Source: Pseudoips prasinana (taxonomy: Eukaryota > Arthropoda > Insecta > Lepidoptera > Nolidae). Taken from it: a stretch of 64,000 bases of DNA. Below the pieces are notes generated by a model. The model did not search any database and was not told the DNA's origin. It saw only the letters and a program-made list of their open reading frames with translations. The stretch is taken from the NCBI GenBank assembly GCA_951640165.1, contig OX621252.1, forward strand, positions 22,217,934-22,281,933. The letters run 5' to 3'. Below, one piece after another: positions 29,435 to 40,269 of the stretch; position 1 is the first letter of the stretch, and the number at the start of each line of letters is the position of its first letter. The position numbers and the translations under genes are program-made.

Positions 29435-29890
29435 GATTTAGTATGAAGAAACGACATTTATATACAATTTTTTATTGTGTGGACAGTGGATACCCTTGTC
29501 GCTCTCATACGCTTTTGAGATCACTGAACGCTTGTTGTCTTACAAAGTAAACCACTTTGGCATATATGGACCGTGCACCTATCATCGGCGTAAACTCGCC
29601 AAAGGTTAACTGAACGGTTATTGGAATGGTTATTGGCTGGTAAGGTTTAATTGCTATGCTTTGAAGATACAGACGAGTAATGAGGAACTTTACAAATACC
29701 TACTATGCTTTGAAATGGTTGTACTGCTGTTCTCTGATGATTACATCTAGGACCGTGCATGGAGTACGGAGATACTTACAAAATAAACTAATACTCGTCG
29801 TTTATATCATTCCATAGAGAATAACAGGTAGTGGCATTATAATAAAAAATCTATTCTGAACTCTGTCAGGTGTATCAACATAATAGTATC
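29435..29890. other. Unique DNA, nothing recognised
   Basis: No frame or repeat supported. Confidence 0.3.
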
Positions 29891-30352
29891 TTAATAATTA
29901 GCTTAGGACATTATTCACTCACGGCCATCTGATCCCAAACTAAGCAGAGCTTGTACTATGGAAACCAGATAACTGATATACTACATAGGTATTCTACTTT
30001 TCTTTTGTAAATACATACTATTACATGTTTTCTATGTATTTAAGTATTTATCTATCTATATAAGTACCCATATAATATAATAATATAATATAATAATGTT
30101 TATTGTTGAAAAAAACTTAGGCTAATTTAGGTCAGAGTAAATGGTATAGCTATAGTACAAGCTTTGCTTAGTTTGGGGCTAGGATGATCTGTGTGACATT
30201 GTCCCTAGATATTATAATTATTAATATTATTATAGATAATTACACCCAGACTCAAGACAAACAGACATGTTCTTGCACATAAATATATGTCCTGGGTGGG
30301 AATCGAACCCACGACCTGCGGTGTGCAAAGCAAGCACTCCACAGGCCCGTCA
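29891..30352 (-). mobile_element. SINE family A interrupted by a SINE B fragment
   Basis: The 3' module (cattattcactcacggccat) to atacata at about 30027 continues at 30233 with tagataattacacccagact through B box complement (gggaatcgaacccacgacct) and the gacgggcct head. The intervening plus-strand piece belongs to family B. Confidence 0.75.
30021..30232 (+). mobile_element. SINE family B fragment nested in SINE A
   Basis: atgttttctatgtatttaag and ctatctatataagtaccca, an AT-rich extra stretch, then tagtacaagctttgcttagt, gtgacattgtccctagatat. It lies in the opposite orientation inside the family A copy. Confidence 0.65.
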
Positions 30353-30654
30353 ATTTGCCGCCATTAATACATAGAAGAAACGAAGACAAGTATGTTATAC
30401 TTTTTTGAAAAGAAAACTTCTTTATGCGCGTTGAGCACTTTCTGGAAGAACAAAAAGCATGGAACTCACATCGCAACCGACGACTTTCCATAAGCTATAT
30501 GTATACGTATGTGTAAGATTTGAGTGAACAAAAAGCGTCCTCGTCACCGAACGCTATATAACATAGATATTCCTCCGTGCGTAATTAGTAGGTAGAGAAA
30601 GAGTACCTATATCTCAATGTGAAGTTACAATATATATATTGTAGATTATTAAGA

Positions 30655-30905
30655 TGCGGGCAGCGCAGGACCGGCTATTGTGGAGATCCTTGGGGGAGGC
30701 CTTTGTCCAGCAGTGGACGTCTTTCGGCTGATATGATGATGATGATGAAGTTGGTTTCTAGTTTAGATTTATCCTTTAAATTGTACCAATTCGATACAAT
30801 GACAAGTCGTAAAACTAAAACTTAAAAAATAAAACCTACTTACTAAATTTAAATATTATTTTAGTTGCTTTAAGTTTACAAATTCCATACTTACATTCGC
30901 AATTA
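30655..30905 (+). repeat. Duplicated block, copy 1 (RTE-like tail plus flank)
   Basis: Starts with the RTE-like end (accggctattgtggagatcc, ggcctttgtccagcagtgga, (GAT)n) and continues with flanking DNA to acattcgcaatta. The same junction and flank recur at 32078-32330, so the two are a segmental duplication rather than independent insertions. Confidence 0.75.
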
Positions 30906-30939
30906 ATAATCTGATCATCATCATCATGATCAGATTATT
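30905..30939. repeat. Perfect hairpin, 14-bp arms
   Basis: aataatctgatcat pairs with atgatcagattatt around catcatc. A second hairpin (agaagtgt...acacttct) follows at 30946-30970. Confidence 0.7.
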
Positions 30940-31051
30940 AAGATTAGAAGTGTCAATAATAACACTTCTATCGGCAGTCCCCAAAGACTGCACCGCATGT
31001 TTTTTTTTAAGTGGAACTCTCTGATTACCACTTTGATGGTCTTCCTTCTAT

Positions 31052-31181
31052 GGACTCGCCAGGTGTTTGGTACAGCCAGGACTCACTACTACTAGACTGG
31101 TATGTTTAGTAGAACTACTAAATATACCACTCTAGTAGTAGTGAGTCTAGGCACTAGGTACTGGTAGAGCCTGGCGAGGTT
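31052..31181. repeat. Foldback element, MITE-like
   Basis: Near-perfect inner arms (gactcactactactagactg with its complement ending at about 31147) sit inside looser outer arms (ctcgccagg...cctggcgag). A similar actagttctac motif recurs near 220-310. Confidence 0.55.
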
Positions 31182-31184
31182 TTG

Positions 31185-32060
31185 ATAACATAGACCAGTG
31201 ACGAGGATCACACAGATATACATAAAGATATAATACCTTTCTTTTGTGTCAAAGATAACCTATATATGACTACCGCAACATAATTAGCAAGTCAAATAGC
31301 AGTATACATCAAGAAAGGCATTAAAAGCGCATTGTTGCAACATAAATAAGCACAATTAACAAAGATAAAACTGTTATGTTTAGTAGAAAAACAGGCTAAT
31401 CCCGTCTCGGGGTGAGACAGAGAACAAATTTGCTGAGCCAACAATCAACTGGCACCTAACATCGGTTCGTGTGAATAAGGCCGTAGACATATCTCGCGGG
31501 TAACTGTTTAATGTTTGGTCGGTCTACCGAATATACCAGCCTAGCCTTGGATAAACACCAAAAAGAGAGAAAGAGATAATCCACTTCTTCAACGACCAAG
31601 ATGTTACTAAGGTTGCTATTACTCAAAAAGAAAAATGGAATTCTTATAGAAAGATTTCGTGTATGTCTTACGCTTTTTCTCAAAAACGAATAGAGCTAAT
31701 TTCTATCTAATACTTGGGTCTGAACTACCTAGGAGCTGGTAAGAAGACAAGCTTATAATACGACGCAATGATTCAATGATCTTGGAATCCGAACTAGTCT
31801 AGTACCAGTAGCGTATGGATCTGGTATTTATTGTTGGCCCATCCCCAATGAGCTCAAGCAACCTTACTCACGCATAGGAAACCCGTATGCTTATTTGCCG
31901 ATTTTGTATATATTATTATTATAAATGTTATTTGTGTATTATAAATCAAATTAAATCTGCCGTTGTGATTCATTCGTAGCTAAACATCTACATCGGATTA
32001 GTAGAGGGTGCAAGTTTGATCCCCGCCGGACGATAAAGCATATCATTTATCAGTTTTAAG
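31185..32060. other. Unique DNA, nothing recognised
   Basis: Frames such as 31456-31683 (75 codons) have no recognisable domain. Confidence 0.3.
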
Positions 32061-32077
32061 TTCGTTGGAAATCGCTG

Positions 32078-32330
32078 GATGCGGATAGCGCAAGACCGGC
32101 AATTGTTGAGATCTTTGAGGGAGGCCTTTGTCCAGTAGTGGACGTCTTTCGGCTGATATGATGATGATGATGAAGTTGGTTCCTAGTTTAGCTTTACGCT
32201 TTTAATTGTACCAATTCGATACAATGACAAGTCGTAAAACTAAAACTTAAAAAATAAAACCTACTTACTAAATTTAAATATTATTTTAGTTGCTTTAAGT
32301 TTACAAATTCCATACTTACATTCGCAATTT
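32078..32330 (+). repeat. Duplicated block, copy 2
   Basis: RTE-like end (agaccggcaattgttgagat, ggcctttgtccagtagtgga, (GAT)n), then the same 155-bp flank as copy 1 (gtaccaattcgatacaatga, ctaaaacttaaaaaataaaa). Copy 2 extends a little further into the element on its 5' side. Confidence 0.75.
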
Positions 32331-32606
32331 ATAAATATTAAAACATTTACTTTCGTCACCCCTCAAAATTCACCCCAGATACGCGGCATGTGAATATACC
32401 TTAACACAGAGTCACCGCTTACATAGCAAATATTTCAACAAAGATACAGGGGGCGCTCAACTCTTAACTATCCTGGTGCACACACGGCTTTACTGCAAGA
32501 TAATATGCGACTGTTTTAATTGTGATTATGACTCAGATAGATTACAGTTAATGTCTTCAGGTTTACTAAGAAATCAGAATGACGTGTCTAACTTTTTTAT
32601 AGAATA

Positions 32607-32870
32607 CTAGCTGTGCCCGCGACTTCGTCCGCGTGTTAATTAGAATATTTAGTTTATTTTTGTAAAATAAAAGACTTTTTCTAAAATAAAAGTAGTCTAA
32701 GTTACTCCTTATTACATCAGCTACCTGCCAATAATAGTGCCGTCAAAATCGGTCCAGCCATTTCAGAGATTAGCCGGAACAAACAGACAGACAGACAGAC
32801 AGAAATTGTAAAAAATGTTATTTTGGTGTATGTACCGTATATATATTGATATTAATGTAGTAAAAACCGG
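32607..32870 (-). mobile_element. Helitron-like element with (ACAG)n
   Basis: Minus-strand end ...GGGCACAGCTAG. The body tattacatcagctacctgcc, gtcaaaatcggtccagccat and an (acag)n run at 32783-32803 differ from the other Helitron-like copies, so this is a separate family. A fragment of the same body is at 34480-34580. Confidence 0.55.
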
Positions 32871-32957
32871 TTATTTCAATATTACAAACAGACACTCCAA
32901 TTTTATTTATTTGTATAGATAAAACCGAACGACAAAATATATAGGTAAATTTTGTTT

Positions 32958-33118
32958 CATCATAATATCAGCCGAAAGACGTCCACTACTGGACAAAGGC
33001 TCCCCCAAAGATCTCCACAATTGCCGGTCTTGCGCCATTCGCATCCAGCAGTTTCCAGCGACCCGCACAAGATCATCGGTCCATCTCATCTTGTCCATCG
33101 AGAACCTTTCTGCCCCCT
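32958..33118 (-). pseudogene. RTE-like ORF C terminus and tail
   Basis: Minus-strand frame 32907-33098 reads RWTDDLVRVAGNCWMRMAQD followed by RQLWRSLGE, the RTE-clade C-terminal motif. 5'-truncated. Confidence 0.65.
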
Positions 33119-33255
33119 AAAATTTTGTTTCACTTAGTTATAAAGGGACCACATCGAAAGCATTCCATATCGGTATAGAATTGTAAAAATCGGTCTCAAA
33201 AATTTTAGAAAACTACGCTAGTAACATCGTAAGTTTTATATTTATTATATTTTTT

Positions 33256-33382
33256 GCAGCACCAGTGCTATACAATACAAACACATACACACACATATTC
33301 ATACTCGCTCTGTCATGCAGCACCAGTGCTATACAATACAAACACATACACACATGCACACATATATTCATACTCGCTCTGT
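33256..33382 (+). repeat. Tandem duplication, unit about 60 bp
   Basis: gcagcaccagtgctatacaa...actcgctctgt occurs twice (33256-33315 and 33316-33382), the second with an extra acacatgca. (ACAC) runs lie inside. Confidence 0.85.
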
Positions 33383-33535
33383 GATACATTCACTCACTGG
33401 ACACATAAATTAAGTCATGTATTTTGGCTTACAAATGGCTTAAATCGTAGAAAATGCAGGTGTTGTCCAAATGATATCCACATTATCTTAAAATCTTTTA
33501 AAAATAAAATGTACTTTCTGTTCTTCTTCTTTCTT

Positions 33536-33720
33536 TATCGTATGGACAGTGATTGCCTTGGTCTCAGAGCTATTCAAGCCGCCTTTGATATAACTTATCA
33601 AAAGTTGTCTAACAGCATGGAGACGCTCAGAAATAAAACCACGTTAACGGAGACCCATCTATGGGCTGACCGCGTAGCTAGGAGCTCTTCCTTGACGATA
33701 ACTTATGGCCGATGAGTCCA
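33536..33720 (-). mobile_element. 5S rRNA-derived SINE (reverse)
   Basis: tcgtatggacagtgattgcc, attcaagccgccttt, cagcatggagacgctcagaa and catctatgggctgaccgcg match the reverse of the 26626 copy. Confidence 0.6.
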
Positions 33721-33838
33721 AACGAACGCCGCTTTGTGACTCCCTCACTGCCTAGAACCCACTAATTTATTAAATTACTTTCCACTGTCTGAATGAATTG
33801 TTCATAATCGTTATGAGAACACAATAGGTACATATAAA

Positions 33839-34062
33839 CGGTCATTTGACGGTCATCGTAGCCTAGTTGGTAGTGCTCCTGCCTACAAAGCTGGTGGTAC
33901 TGGGTTCGAATCCCGGTAAGTGCAAATATTTGTGTGATGAGCACGAATATTTGTTTCTGAGTCATGGACGTTTTCTATGCATTTATGTATCTATCTATCT
34001 ATATAAGTATGTATATTCGCCTGGTACCCATAGTACAAGCTTTGCTTAGTTTGGGGCTAGAA
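33839..34062 (+). mobile_element. tRNA-derived SINE, family B
   Basis: Head gacggtcatcgtagcctagt, B box GGGTTCGAATCCCGG, body and tagtacaagctttgcttagt, gggct; the last part of the 3' module is lost and replaced by an A run. Confidence 0.8.
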
Positions 34063-34194
34063 TTTGAAAAAAAAAAGGAAACGTTATACACGATTCTACC
34101 AACAATCAAGAGCCAAATCAATACTAATAATAATATATGTATTTTTGTACCAGTACTAGTAGTTGTTGCCCACGACTCATACGCGGGGACCATC

Positions 34195-34445
34195 ATGACA
34201 GCCGAATCACGTCCACTGCTGGTCAAAGGCCTCCCTAAAAGATTTCCAAAATGGAGTCGCGTCCATCATAATCGCCACGCTTAGTAGGCGGGTTTGCAAT
34301 CATACTATAACGGTTAAAGTAGAGAGGGAGACGGTGCTGCCCATTCTCTGGTAGATATTCCTTCTGGACCACTTCGCTACGCTCTCCACGGGATGTGATG
34401 GGATGACGATATTCTATGCCGTCAGTCATACAGCAGTGTAGAGAC
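34195..34445 (-). repeat. Dispersed repeat family D
   Basis: catgacagccgaatcacgtc, gctggtcaaaggcctcccta, ataatcgccacgcttagtag, ctctggtagatattccttct and a gatgacgatattctatgcc end. Confidence 0.55.
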
Positions 34446-34479
34446 AAACAGCTGAATAATTGGCTGAAATTAGAATGTC

Positions 34480-34580
34480 ATATTACTCCTTATAACATCA
34501 GTTAACTAGCAGTGAAAGTCGAGTCAAAATAAATCCCGCCCTTTCTAAGATTCGCCGGAACAAACTGACAGAGAAAATAT
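34480..34580 (-). repeat. Fragment of the 32607 Helitron-like family
   Basis: attactccttataacatcag, gtcgagtcaaaataaatccc, gccggaacaaactgacag. Confidence 0.4.
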
Positions 34581-35124
34581 AACACCAAATACCTTTCTGT
34601 GGCGAGCAAGCAAGACAGTAAATGATGTTTTCAAACAATATGATGTAGATATTTTTAATGCGAGTATAGCGTCAGTAAGAAGGCTGATGAGCGCTGAGTT
34701 TTTCAATAATTATTTAAATGTTTAACTTCCGACGTAGGCTTTATAATTCTCCTTTTGTTAATTAGATTTTATAAGTTACTTATTTTTTACTTTTTTTGGT
34801 TATGTGTATTTATGTACTAACTGGTAATATTTTTCTTGTCCATATTTTTAACTAGATGTTTAAAAGTGAAGACCCGTAATTGGCTATGTGTTGTTTATAA
34901 CATCTATTTATTTTGTATTATTTCTGTTGGTTTTCCAAATAAATAAATAAATAAAGGAATTGGTTATTCAAGTTTTCATTCAAGTCATTGGGTATTTAAG
35001 TTACCATTATATACTTTCTATGCATTTAGAAAAGGTATTTTGTGACCCTCTTATAGTTGATATCTCATATCAGAGATACGAAGAAAATTAACTTTCATAG
35101 ATCTAAAATTTGATATAATTACAG

Positions 35125-35418
35125 ATTCTCCAGCAAAGCAACGGGAGCTTCGCTGCAGATCGTGGTAGCACCACAACAACCACCACCACTGCTGCCACCA
35201 CCATAACAAGTCTGACCACAAAAACAACTATTACGACAACATCAACTCCTATCGCCACAACAACAATTTTGTCATTACAATATAAAGCATTTTATTGTAC
35301 AGACGCCAGCACAACCACCTACCCCAATCTGTCACATTTCTTTTATAGATTTTCAACTTTATCACATAAGCATAAAGTTCACTTTCAATTGGAGAAATTT
35401 GACAGATTGGGGTAGCTT
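35125..35418 (+). other. Candidate host exon, Thr-rich frame (uncertain)
   Basis: A splice-acceptor-like end (gatataattacag) is followed by a frame open to about 35416: ILQQSNGSFAADRG, then a long Thr/Ala-rich run, then continuation into the M1 MITE. In a second frame the same bases give SSKATGASLQIVVAPQQPPP and stop near 35205. The CCA/ACA-rich base composition is unlike the surroundings. Low-complexity DNA could mimic this; it is not recognised as a known gene. Confidence 0.25.
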
Positions 35419-35437
35419 GATGTGCTGGCGTCTGTAC
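35297..35437. mobile_element. TA-target MITE (family M1)
   Basis: Complete copy: GTACAGACGCCAGCACAACC...GATGTGCTGGCGTCTGTAC, about 140 bp, inverted ends of about 40 bp (taccccaatctgtcacattt with aaatttgacagattggggta). Ends are consistent with TA target duplication. Confidence 0.85.
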
Positions 35438-35504
35438 TTGATTTTGATTCATACGTTCCTCATGATCTTTTAAGGATAGAACGATGAGATGGGTTCTAGC
35501 AAGT

Positions 35505-35930
35505 TTGGAAATAATAATAATATCTAGGGACAATGTCACACAGATCATCCTAGCCCCAAACTAAGCAAAGCTTGTACTATGGGTACCAGGCGACGATATA
35601 CATACGTATATAGATAGATAAAGTAAGTAAGTATCTATCTATCCATATAAGTATGTATATCGTCGCCTGGTACCCATAGTACAAGCTTTGCTTAGTTTGG
35701 GGCTACGATGATCTGTGTGCCATAGTCCAAGAAAAAAAAAAAGCTTATATACATAGAAAACATCCATGACTCAGAAACAAATATTCGTGCTCATCACACA
35801 AATATTTGCACTTACCGGGATTCGAACCCATGATCACCAGCTTCGTAGGCAGGAGCACTACCACAGTATATTTATTTACTGTGGCACTACCAACTAGGTA
35901 GCCTAGTTGGTAGTGCCACAGTAAAAGTAA
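35505..35930. mobile_element. SINE family B rearranged into foldbacks
   Basis: A reverse 3' module (35510-35625) is followed by its inverted copy (35628-35720), then the reverse body and head (35750-35868), then a perfect 24-bp-arm hairpin of the head (35875-35898 with 35902-35925). The pieces are one family B SINE with two inversion duplications. Confidence 0.7.
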
Positions 35931-36129
35931 GTAAGTAGTGATCGTCGTCAATTACTAATAATGATCTCTTTGACAATAACTTAATACAAGGTAGCAAAAT
36001 ATCAATTATTATTGTTAAATTTTCATTGTTCGGTTTAATATTGGCTTTTAATCCTATAGTAATCTTATCAGAGTATCACTAAACTGAAACCTACCATAAG
36101 GTTAGGTTTCAGTTTTATTTTTATATAAT

Positions 36130-36800
36130 TCAGAAGAAAACTGATGATATTTCGGTGTTAAAATATTCGGAGTAAAATAAAAGGTATTTTATTTTATTAA
36201 TAAGCACACCAACAGTATAATTACATAGACTTATAAATTATTTAGTTAACTTATGTTAAGTGTTAGTAATCATACAGATAACAGGTATGCATAACATTGT
36301 TGAAAATGTCTTTATAGACTTCCATTGCAGATAAAATTCTGCTTAAGAATCACAAAAATAACTACAGAGACTTCAATTAAAGAACTATAGTAAGTAGGCC
36401 GTACAAAATTTAGAAACATATTATTTATACATTAGGAAATGTCTGTATGATACAAATTTCATTGAAAAAATGTCTAAAGATGTACTATTTGTTAATCTTT
36501 CAGTATATAACCTTGTAAAACGCGTAAGGGGACTGTTATATGAAGAATATAGCGTTGGTCCATCCAAAAGAGGAGGAAAAAGCGTAAAACTGTTGGGAAA
36601 CCGCTTACCATCGTGTGGGACGAATATTTGTTTGCAGATCCTGTGGTATTAAATAGAATGTAGTTGAAAAAAGCAATGGGATCTTCTGGTCTGGTTTTTA
36701 TATGACACAAGTTAACTTTAAATGTTCATTGCTTTAAATTATTACAAAACTGAAGGCGAAAATTCTGATTTATTCGTTGTCTATACTCGTATTATTATAA
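36130..36800. other. Unique DNA, nothing recognised
   Basis: AT-rich. Short frames at 36470-36710 on both strands overlap each other and show no domain. Confidence 0.3.
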
Positions 36801-36805
36801 AATAG

Positions 36806-36961
36806 AGAATTCGCTTTATATTCAGAAATGCGTTTCTTGCGATTTTTTTACCGCGCACTACAACTCTGTGGAATCAATTAACTGCGGAGGTATTATTTAT
36901 CCGGTATGACATGACAACCTTCAAGAAAGGAACCTCTTCTACTGAGGGTTGCTGTGGTTAA
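36806..36961 (+). pseudogene. CR1/Jockey-type RT C-terminal fragment
   Basis: The frame contains FLPRTTTLWNQLTAEVLF and YDMTTFKKG, the usual closing motif of non-LTR reverse transcriptase ORFs (PRT-LWN-LP-EVF...YD...FK). It ends at a stop at 36959-36961. About 51 codons remain. Confidence 0.65.
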
Positions 36962-37029
36962 CAGCTGGTGCATAATTATAAAATATGATAGTTTAAAACC
37001 TGTATATTATGGAATTGAATAATCTAATA

Positions 37030-37153
37030 TCACACTAATATTATAAATGCGAAAGTTTGTGAGTGTGTATGTTTGTTACTTCTTCATGACTAAACGACTG
37101 GAGCGATTATAATAAAATTTATTATGGCGGGTACAACCGTGGGGCACAGCTAG
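37030..37153 (+). mobile_element. Short Helitron-like element
   Basis: TCACACTAATATTATAAATG start, gcgggtacaaccgtggggca, CTAG end before T; 124 bp, one of the shortest in the window. Confidence 0.7.
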
Positions 37154-37544
37154 TTGAATATACATTATTAATTCCTGTTTTCAACAGCATATTTCTAAAC
37201 AATCATAATTACAACACAAAACATTTTGAAACAATAAACAATTTCATCTCATATGTACAATAGATTCAATTTATAACATACATAGTAATTCTTTGCTGCG
37301 GCCATGTTTGCACATATGTTATCTGTATAATGCGAGTGAAATATTGTCTTTTAATTTACCTATATTAAGTACATTGTATATTTAGAAATGGGAATGTTGA
37401 GAAATGTCTGGGTTGTTTCTTTTGTTGCTATGCGCTTCGATTTCACTGTTAGTTGTACTGGAGTTAAAGTGTGATGGCTGTCTTCACCTTCATTGACTTC
37501 GAATGGAAAAAGGTTATTAAGTCACTGCATACTTTTTTCATGTC

Positions 37545-37730
37545 ATCATGTCAGCCAAAGTACGTCCACAGCTGAACAAAAGCCTCCTCATAGAATGGGC
37601 GGATATGCCATAATCACAGTTTGATGGTCAAAGTTCACAGAAAAACGCTGCTGCCCGGTCTCTAGTAGGTATCCCCTCGGTAAATTCCTACAACCCCCAC
37701 GGGATGAGATGGGGTGATGAATTTATGTTA
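37545..37730 (-). repeat. Dispersed repeat family D
   Basis: catgtcagccaaagtacgtc, gctgaacaaaagcctcctca, ctctagtaggtatcccctcg, cacgggatgagatggggtga. Confidence 0.5.
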
Positions 37731-38106
37731 TTGCTTTAAATGACAGCTTCTTTAAATGCTTTCGAAATGGCACCACAAAAAGTTCGTGCAAATCGGCTGT
37801 CAAAAGTAAATTTGAAGTCATTTTCATATTTCTAAACAGTAATTATATCTACTTTAATATGTTTGTGAGTACAAATATACATGTGTGTTAATTATGCCAA
37901 GATATTATACATACTTCTGTGTGTTTGTTACGCGTTTCTTCTTTGTTAGTGAATCGATTTTACCAATTCTTCCTTTAATCGATAGGGAAAGCTTACGCAA
38001 TAGTCCCATTTTTTTTTTCTAATCGTGTCTCTAAAAGACAATTTGAAGACGTTGTAATGGTTTTCAACATTAGTTAAACTTTAATATGTATATCTTATGT
38101 TTATGT

Positions 38107-38385
38107 ATATGACGGTCACCATAGCCTAGTTGGTAGTGCTCCTGCCTACGAAGCTGGTGGTCCTGGGTTCGAATCCCGGTAAGTGCAAATATTTGTGTGA
38201 TGAGCACGAATATTTGTTTCTGAGTCATGGATGTTTTCTATGAATATAAGTATTTATCTATCTATATAAGTATGTATATCGTCGCCTGGTACCCATAGTA
38301 CAAGCTTTGCTTAGTTTGGGGCTAGGATGATCAGTGTGACATTGTCCCCAGATATTATTATATTATATTATTATATTATATGTTA
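38107..38385 (+). mobile_element. tRNA-derived SINE, family B (best copy)
   Basis: gacggtcaccatagcctagt head, A box, B box GGGTTCGAATCCCGGTAAGT, body, tagtacaagctttgcttagt, gtgacattgtccccagatat and (ATT/ATA)n tail. Defines family B. Confidence 0.85.
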
Positions 38386-38811
38386 TGTCATGTTTATATA
38401 AAGGTATACTGTGTGAACCGATTTTTTCATAATTATTTTTGCATCCAATAGGGAATCAATTAAATATACACATATACATATACAGCAAAACTGACCCAAT
38501 GCTCACTTTTTCTGAATTTTTTTTAACACTAGGTAGGTAAATATAAGTATTTTCCATTAGGTACTTAAGTCTTTCAAAGACATTCTATAATTGAAGGCTT
38601 TTTGGTTATTACAACATTTTTAAATACTAAGTTCTGAACAAAACTGCTATAGAATCGTCAAACCAATAAGTGAAAGCGAAAGCTCGCTGGCCGTCGTTGA
38701 AGATGTTCAATTGCTTGCTAAGAACAAAGAATAGTGGAAAAGTGTTGTTAAGAACATTGCAATCTTAACTTTCAGTAAAGAAACATTACTTAGAGCCTAA
38801 TGATTATCATA

Positions 38812-39000
38812 ATGTCAGTCAAAGTATGTCCACGGCTGGACAAAATCCTCCCCAAATAATGGGGGGATATGCAATAATCGCGACGCTCGGCAGAATACAC
38901 TGCTGCTCGTTCTCTCGTATTCCCTCTGATGATTTCTACGCACCCTATGGGATGATATGGGGAGATGATATTCTATGCCGTCACCACACAGCAATATTGG
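38812..39000 (-). repeat. Dispersed repeat family D
   Basis: tgtcagtcaaagtatgtcca, gctggacaaaatcctcccca and ttctatgccgtcaccacaca. The frame through it (38826-39029) is not a gene. Confidence 0.5.
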
Positions 39001-39029
39001 TACGAAACTTTAGGGCTGTGGGGCCCTAA

Positions 39030-39164
39030 CGCACCTTTAATATTTCGAAACGTTTGATCAAAGCTTCCCGTGTCCAGAGAGCTGCCCTTTTTTGGGCCAA
39101 ACAACTTTACCATACCAGCCTCCTGGGCAATTTACCTCCCGATGATGCGGAAGAATTCTTTTAA
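39030..39164 (+). pseudogene. Unidentified coding remnant, 44 codons
   Basis: After a stop at 39027-39029 the frame reads KRLIKASRVQRAALFWAKQL then YHTSLLGNLPPDDAEEFF and a stop. The composition is protein-like and ends cleanly, with AATAAA about 20 bp downstream. It looks like the C terminus of a transposable-element ORF or a retroposed gene; I do not recognise the family. Upstream DNA is repeat D, so the 5' part is lost or rearranged. Confidence 0.4.
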
Positions 39165-39180
39165 ATGTTAAATTGATTTA

Positions 39181-39495
39181 AAGAATAAATAAACTCTTTA
39201 AATTTTACAAAATTTATATAACTATATTTTATTATAATATTTTGTTGTACACTGCTAGCTATATAAAAATCTCACTTTCCTAATGGTTTGCTAGAAGAAA
39301 ATTCATTAATGAATTTTCTTCTAGCAAACCATTAGGAAAGTGAGAAATAAATAAATGAGAAAGAAATAAATTACTCTTAAAATTTTACAAAATTTATATA
39401 CCTATATTTTATTTTAATATTTTGTTGTACACTGCTAGCTATATAAAAATCTCACTTTCCTAATGGTTTGCTAGAAGAAAATTCATTAATGAATT
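39181..39495. repeat. 180-bp direct repeat with one palindromised copy
   Basis: Copy 1 (39181-39360) contains a perfect 74-nt palindrome at 39271-39344 (37-bp arms, no loop). Copy 2 (39361-39495) has the same left half but continues past the central attcattaatgaat into different DNA. Copies are otherwise nearly identical. Confidence 0.85.
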
Positions 39496-40269
39496 AAGCT
39501 CGCCTATATACATGCCCTTCCTTTTGTAACATTTAGGTAACCTAAATGTATAGGTATTTCTGTGTGCAATAAAGAATTTAGTATTCAACTGTGGTCTGTA
39601 GTTACTGATTTACATAGTTACTGTGACAATCTATACTTTCATATAGCTTCAGAATACATGCGGGTATGGCATGTCCTGTGATCCATTCTGCCCTAGGTAC
39701 TCCACACGCATGCGCTCTCCAACACGAAGTACGAGATCGTAGTGTAATCGCGACTCGCTTGGTTTTCAAATATTAGTGTTTGGCAAAGAAATCAAGCCGC
39801 GGCCGTTTGTCCGTCTGTTTGTACGAACCGACCCTAATCTACTCGTTGTTAGTAAACCCAACTATATTAGAGGATATTTTTTGTTTGTCTAGTGATTTGT
39901 GATATGCTAAATATTAGCTAGGTTACGCCAGTTAGTTTGTTTGAACTACTTGCACTAAATTAGTTGTACTAAAACAGATTAAGCATAGCTACTAGGGAGA
40001 TATATTTACTTTATGTCAAAGTCATGGCCCTTTGATATCTCTTTACATAGAACTCCAGATAGGTCTCCACTACTTTAAAGGCGTAATAAAAACAGGCTTC
40101 AGTAAAAATATCAAATCAGCAATAAAGAACCAATCTTGTAAAAAATCCTTTTTCAAATCACGCCAGCTAATCTTTTAAAAAGCTCATTACAATCCCAAAG
40201 ACAAAGAAAAAGGCAAAAAAAAAAACAATCGAATTACGATAATTAAAAAGTGTTCCGAGTCAATTAAAT

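Noticed and set aside
33254..33715. 153-codon plus-strand frame
   Set aside because: Made of the 60-bp tandem duplication and a reverse 5S-type SINE; no domain.
38110..38180. tRNA gene
   Set aside because: A and B boxes are present, but the sequence continues into a repeated SINE body and recurs many times; anticodon arm is not conserved.
39181..39495. CRISPR-like repeated palindrome
   Set aside because: Only two direct copies, one palindrome, eukaryotic context; no regular spacers.
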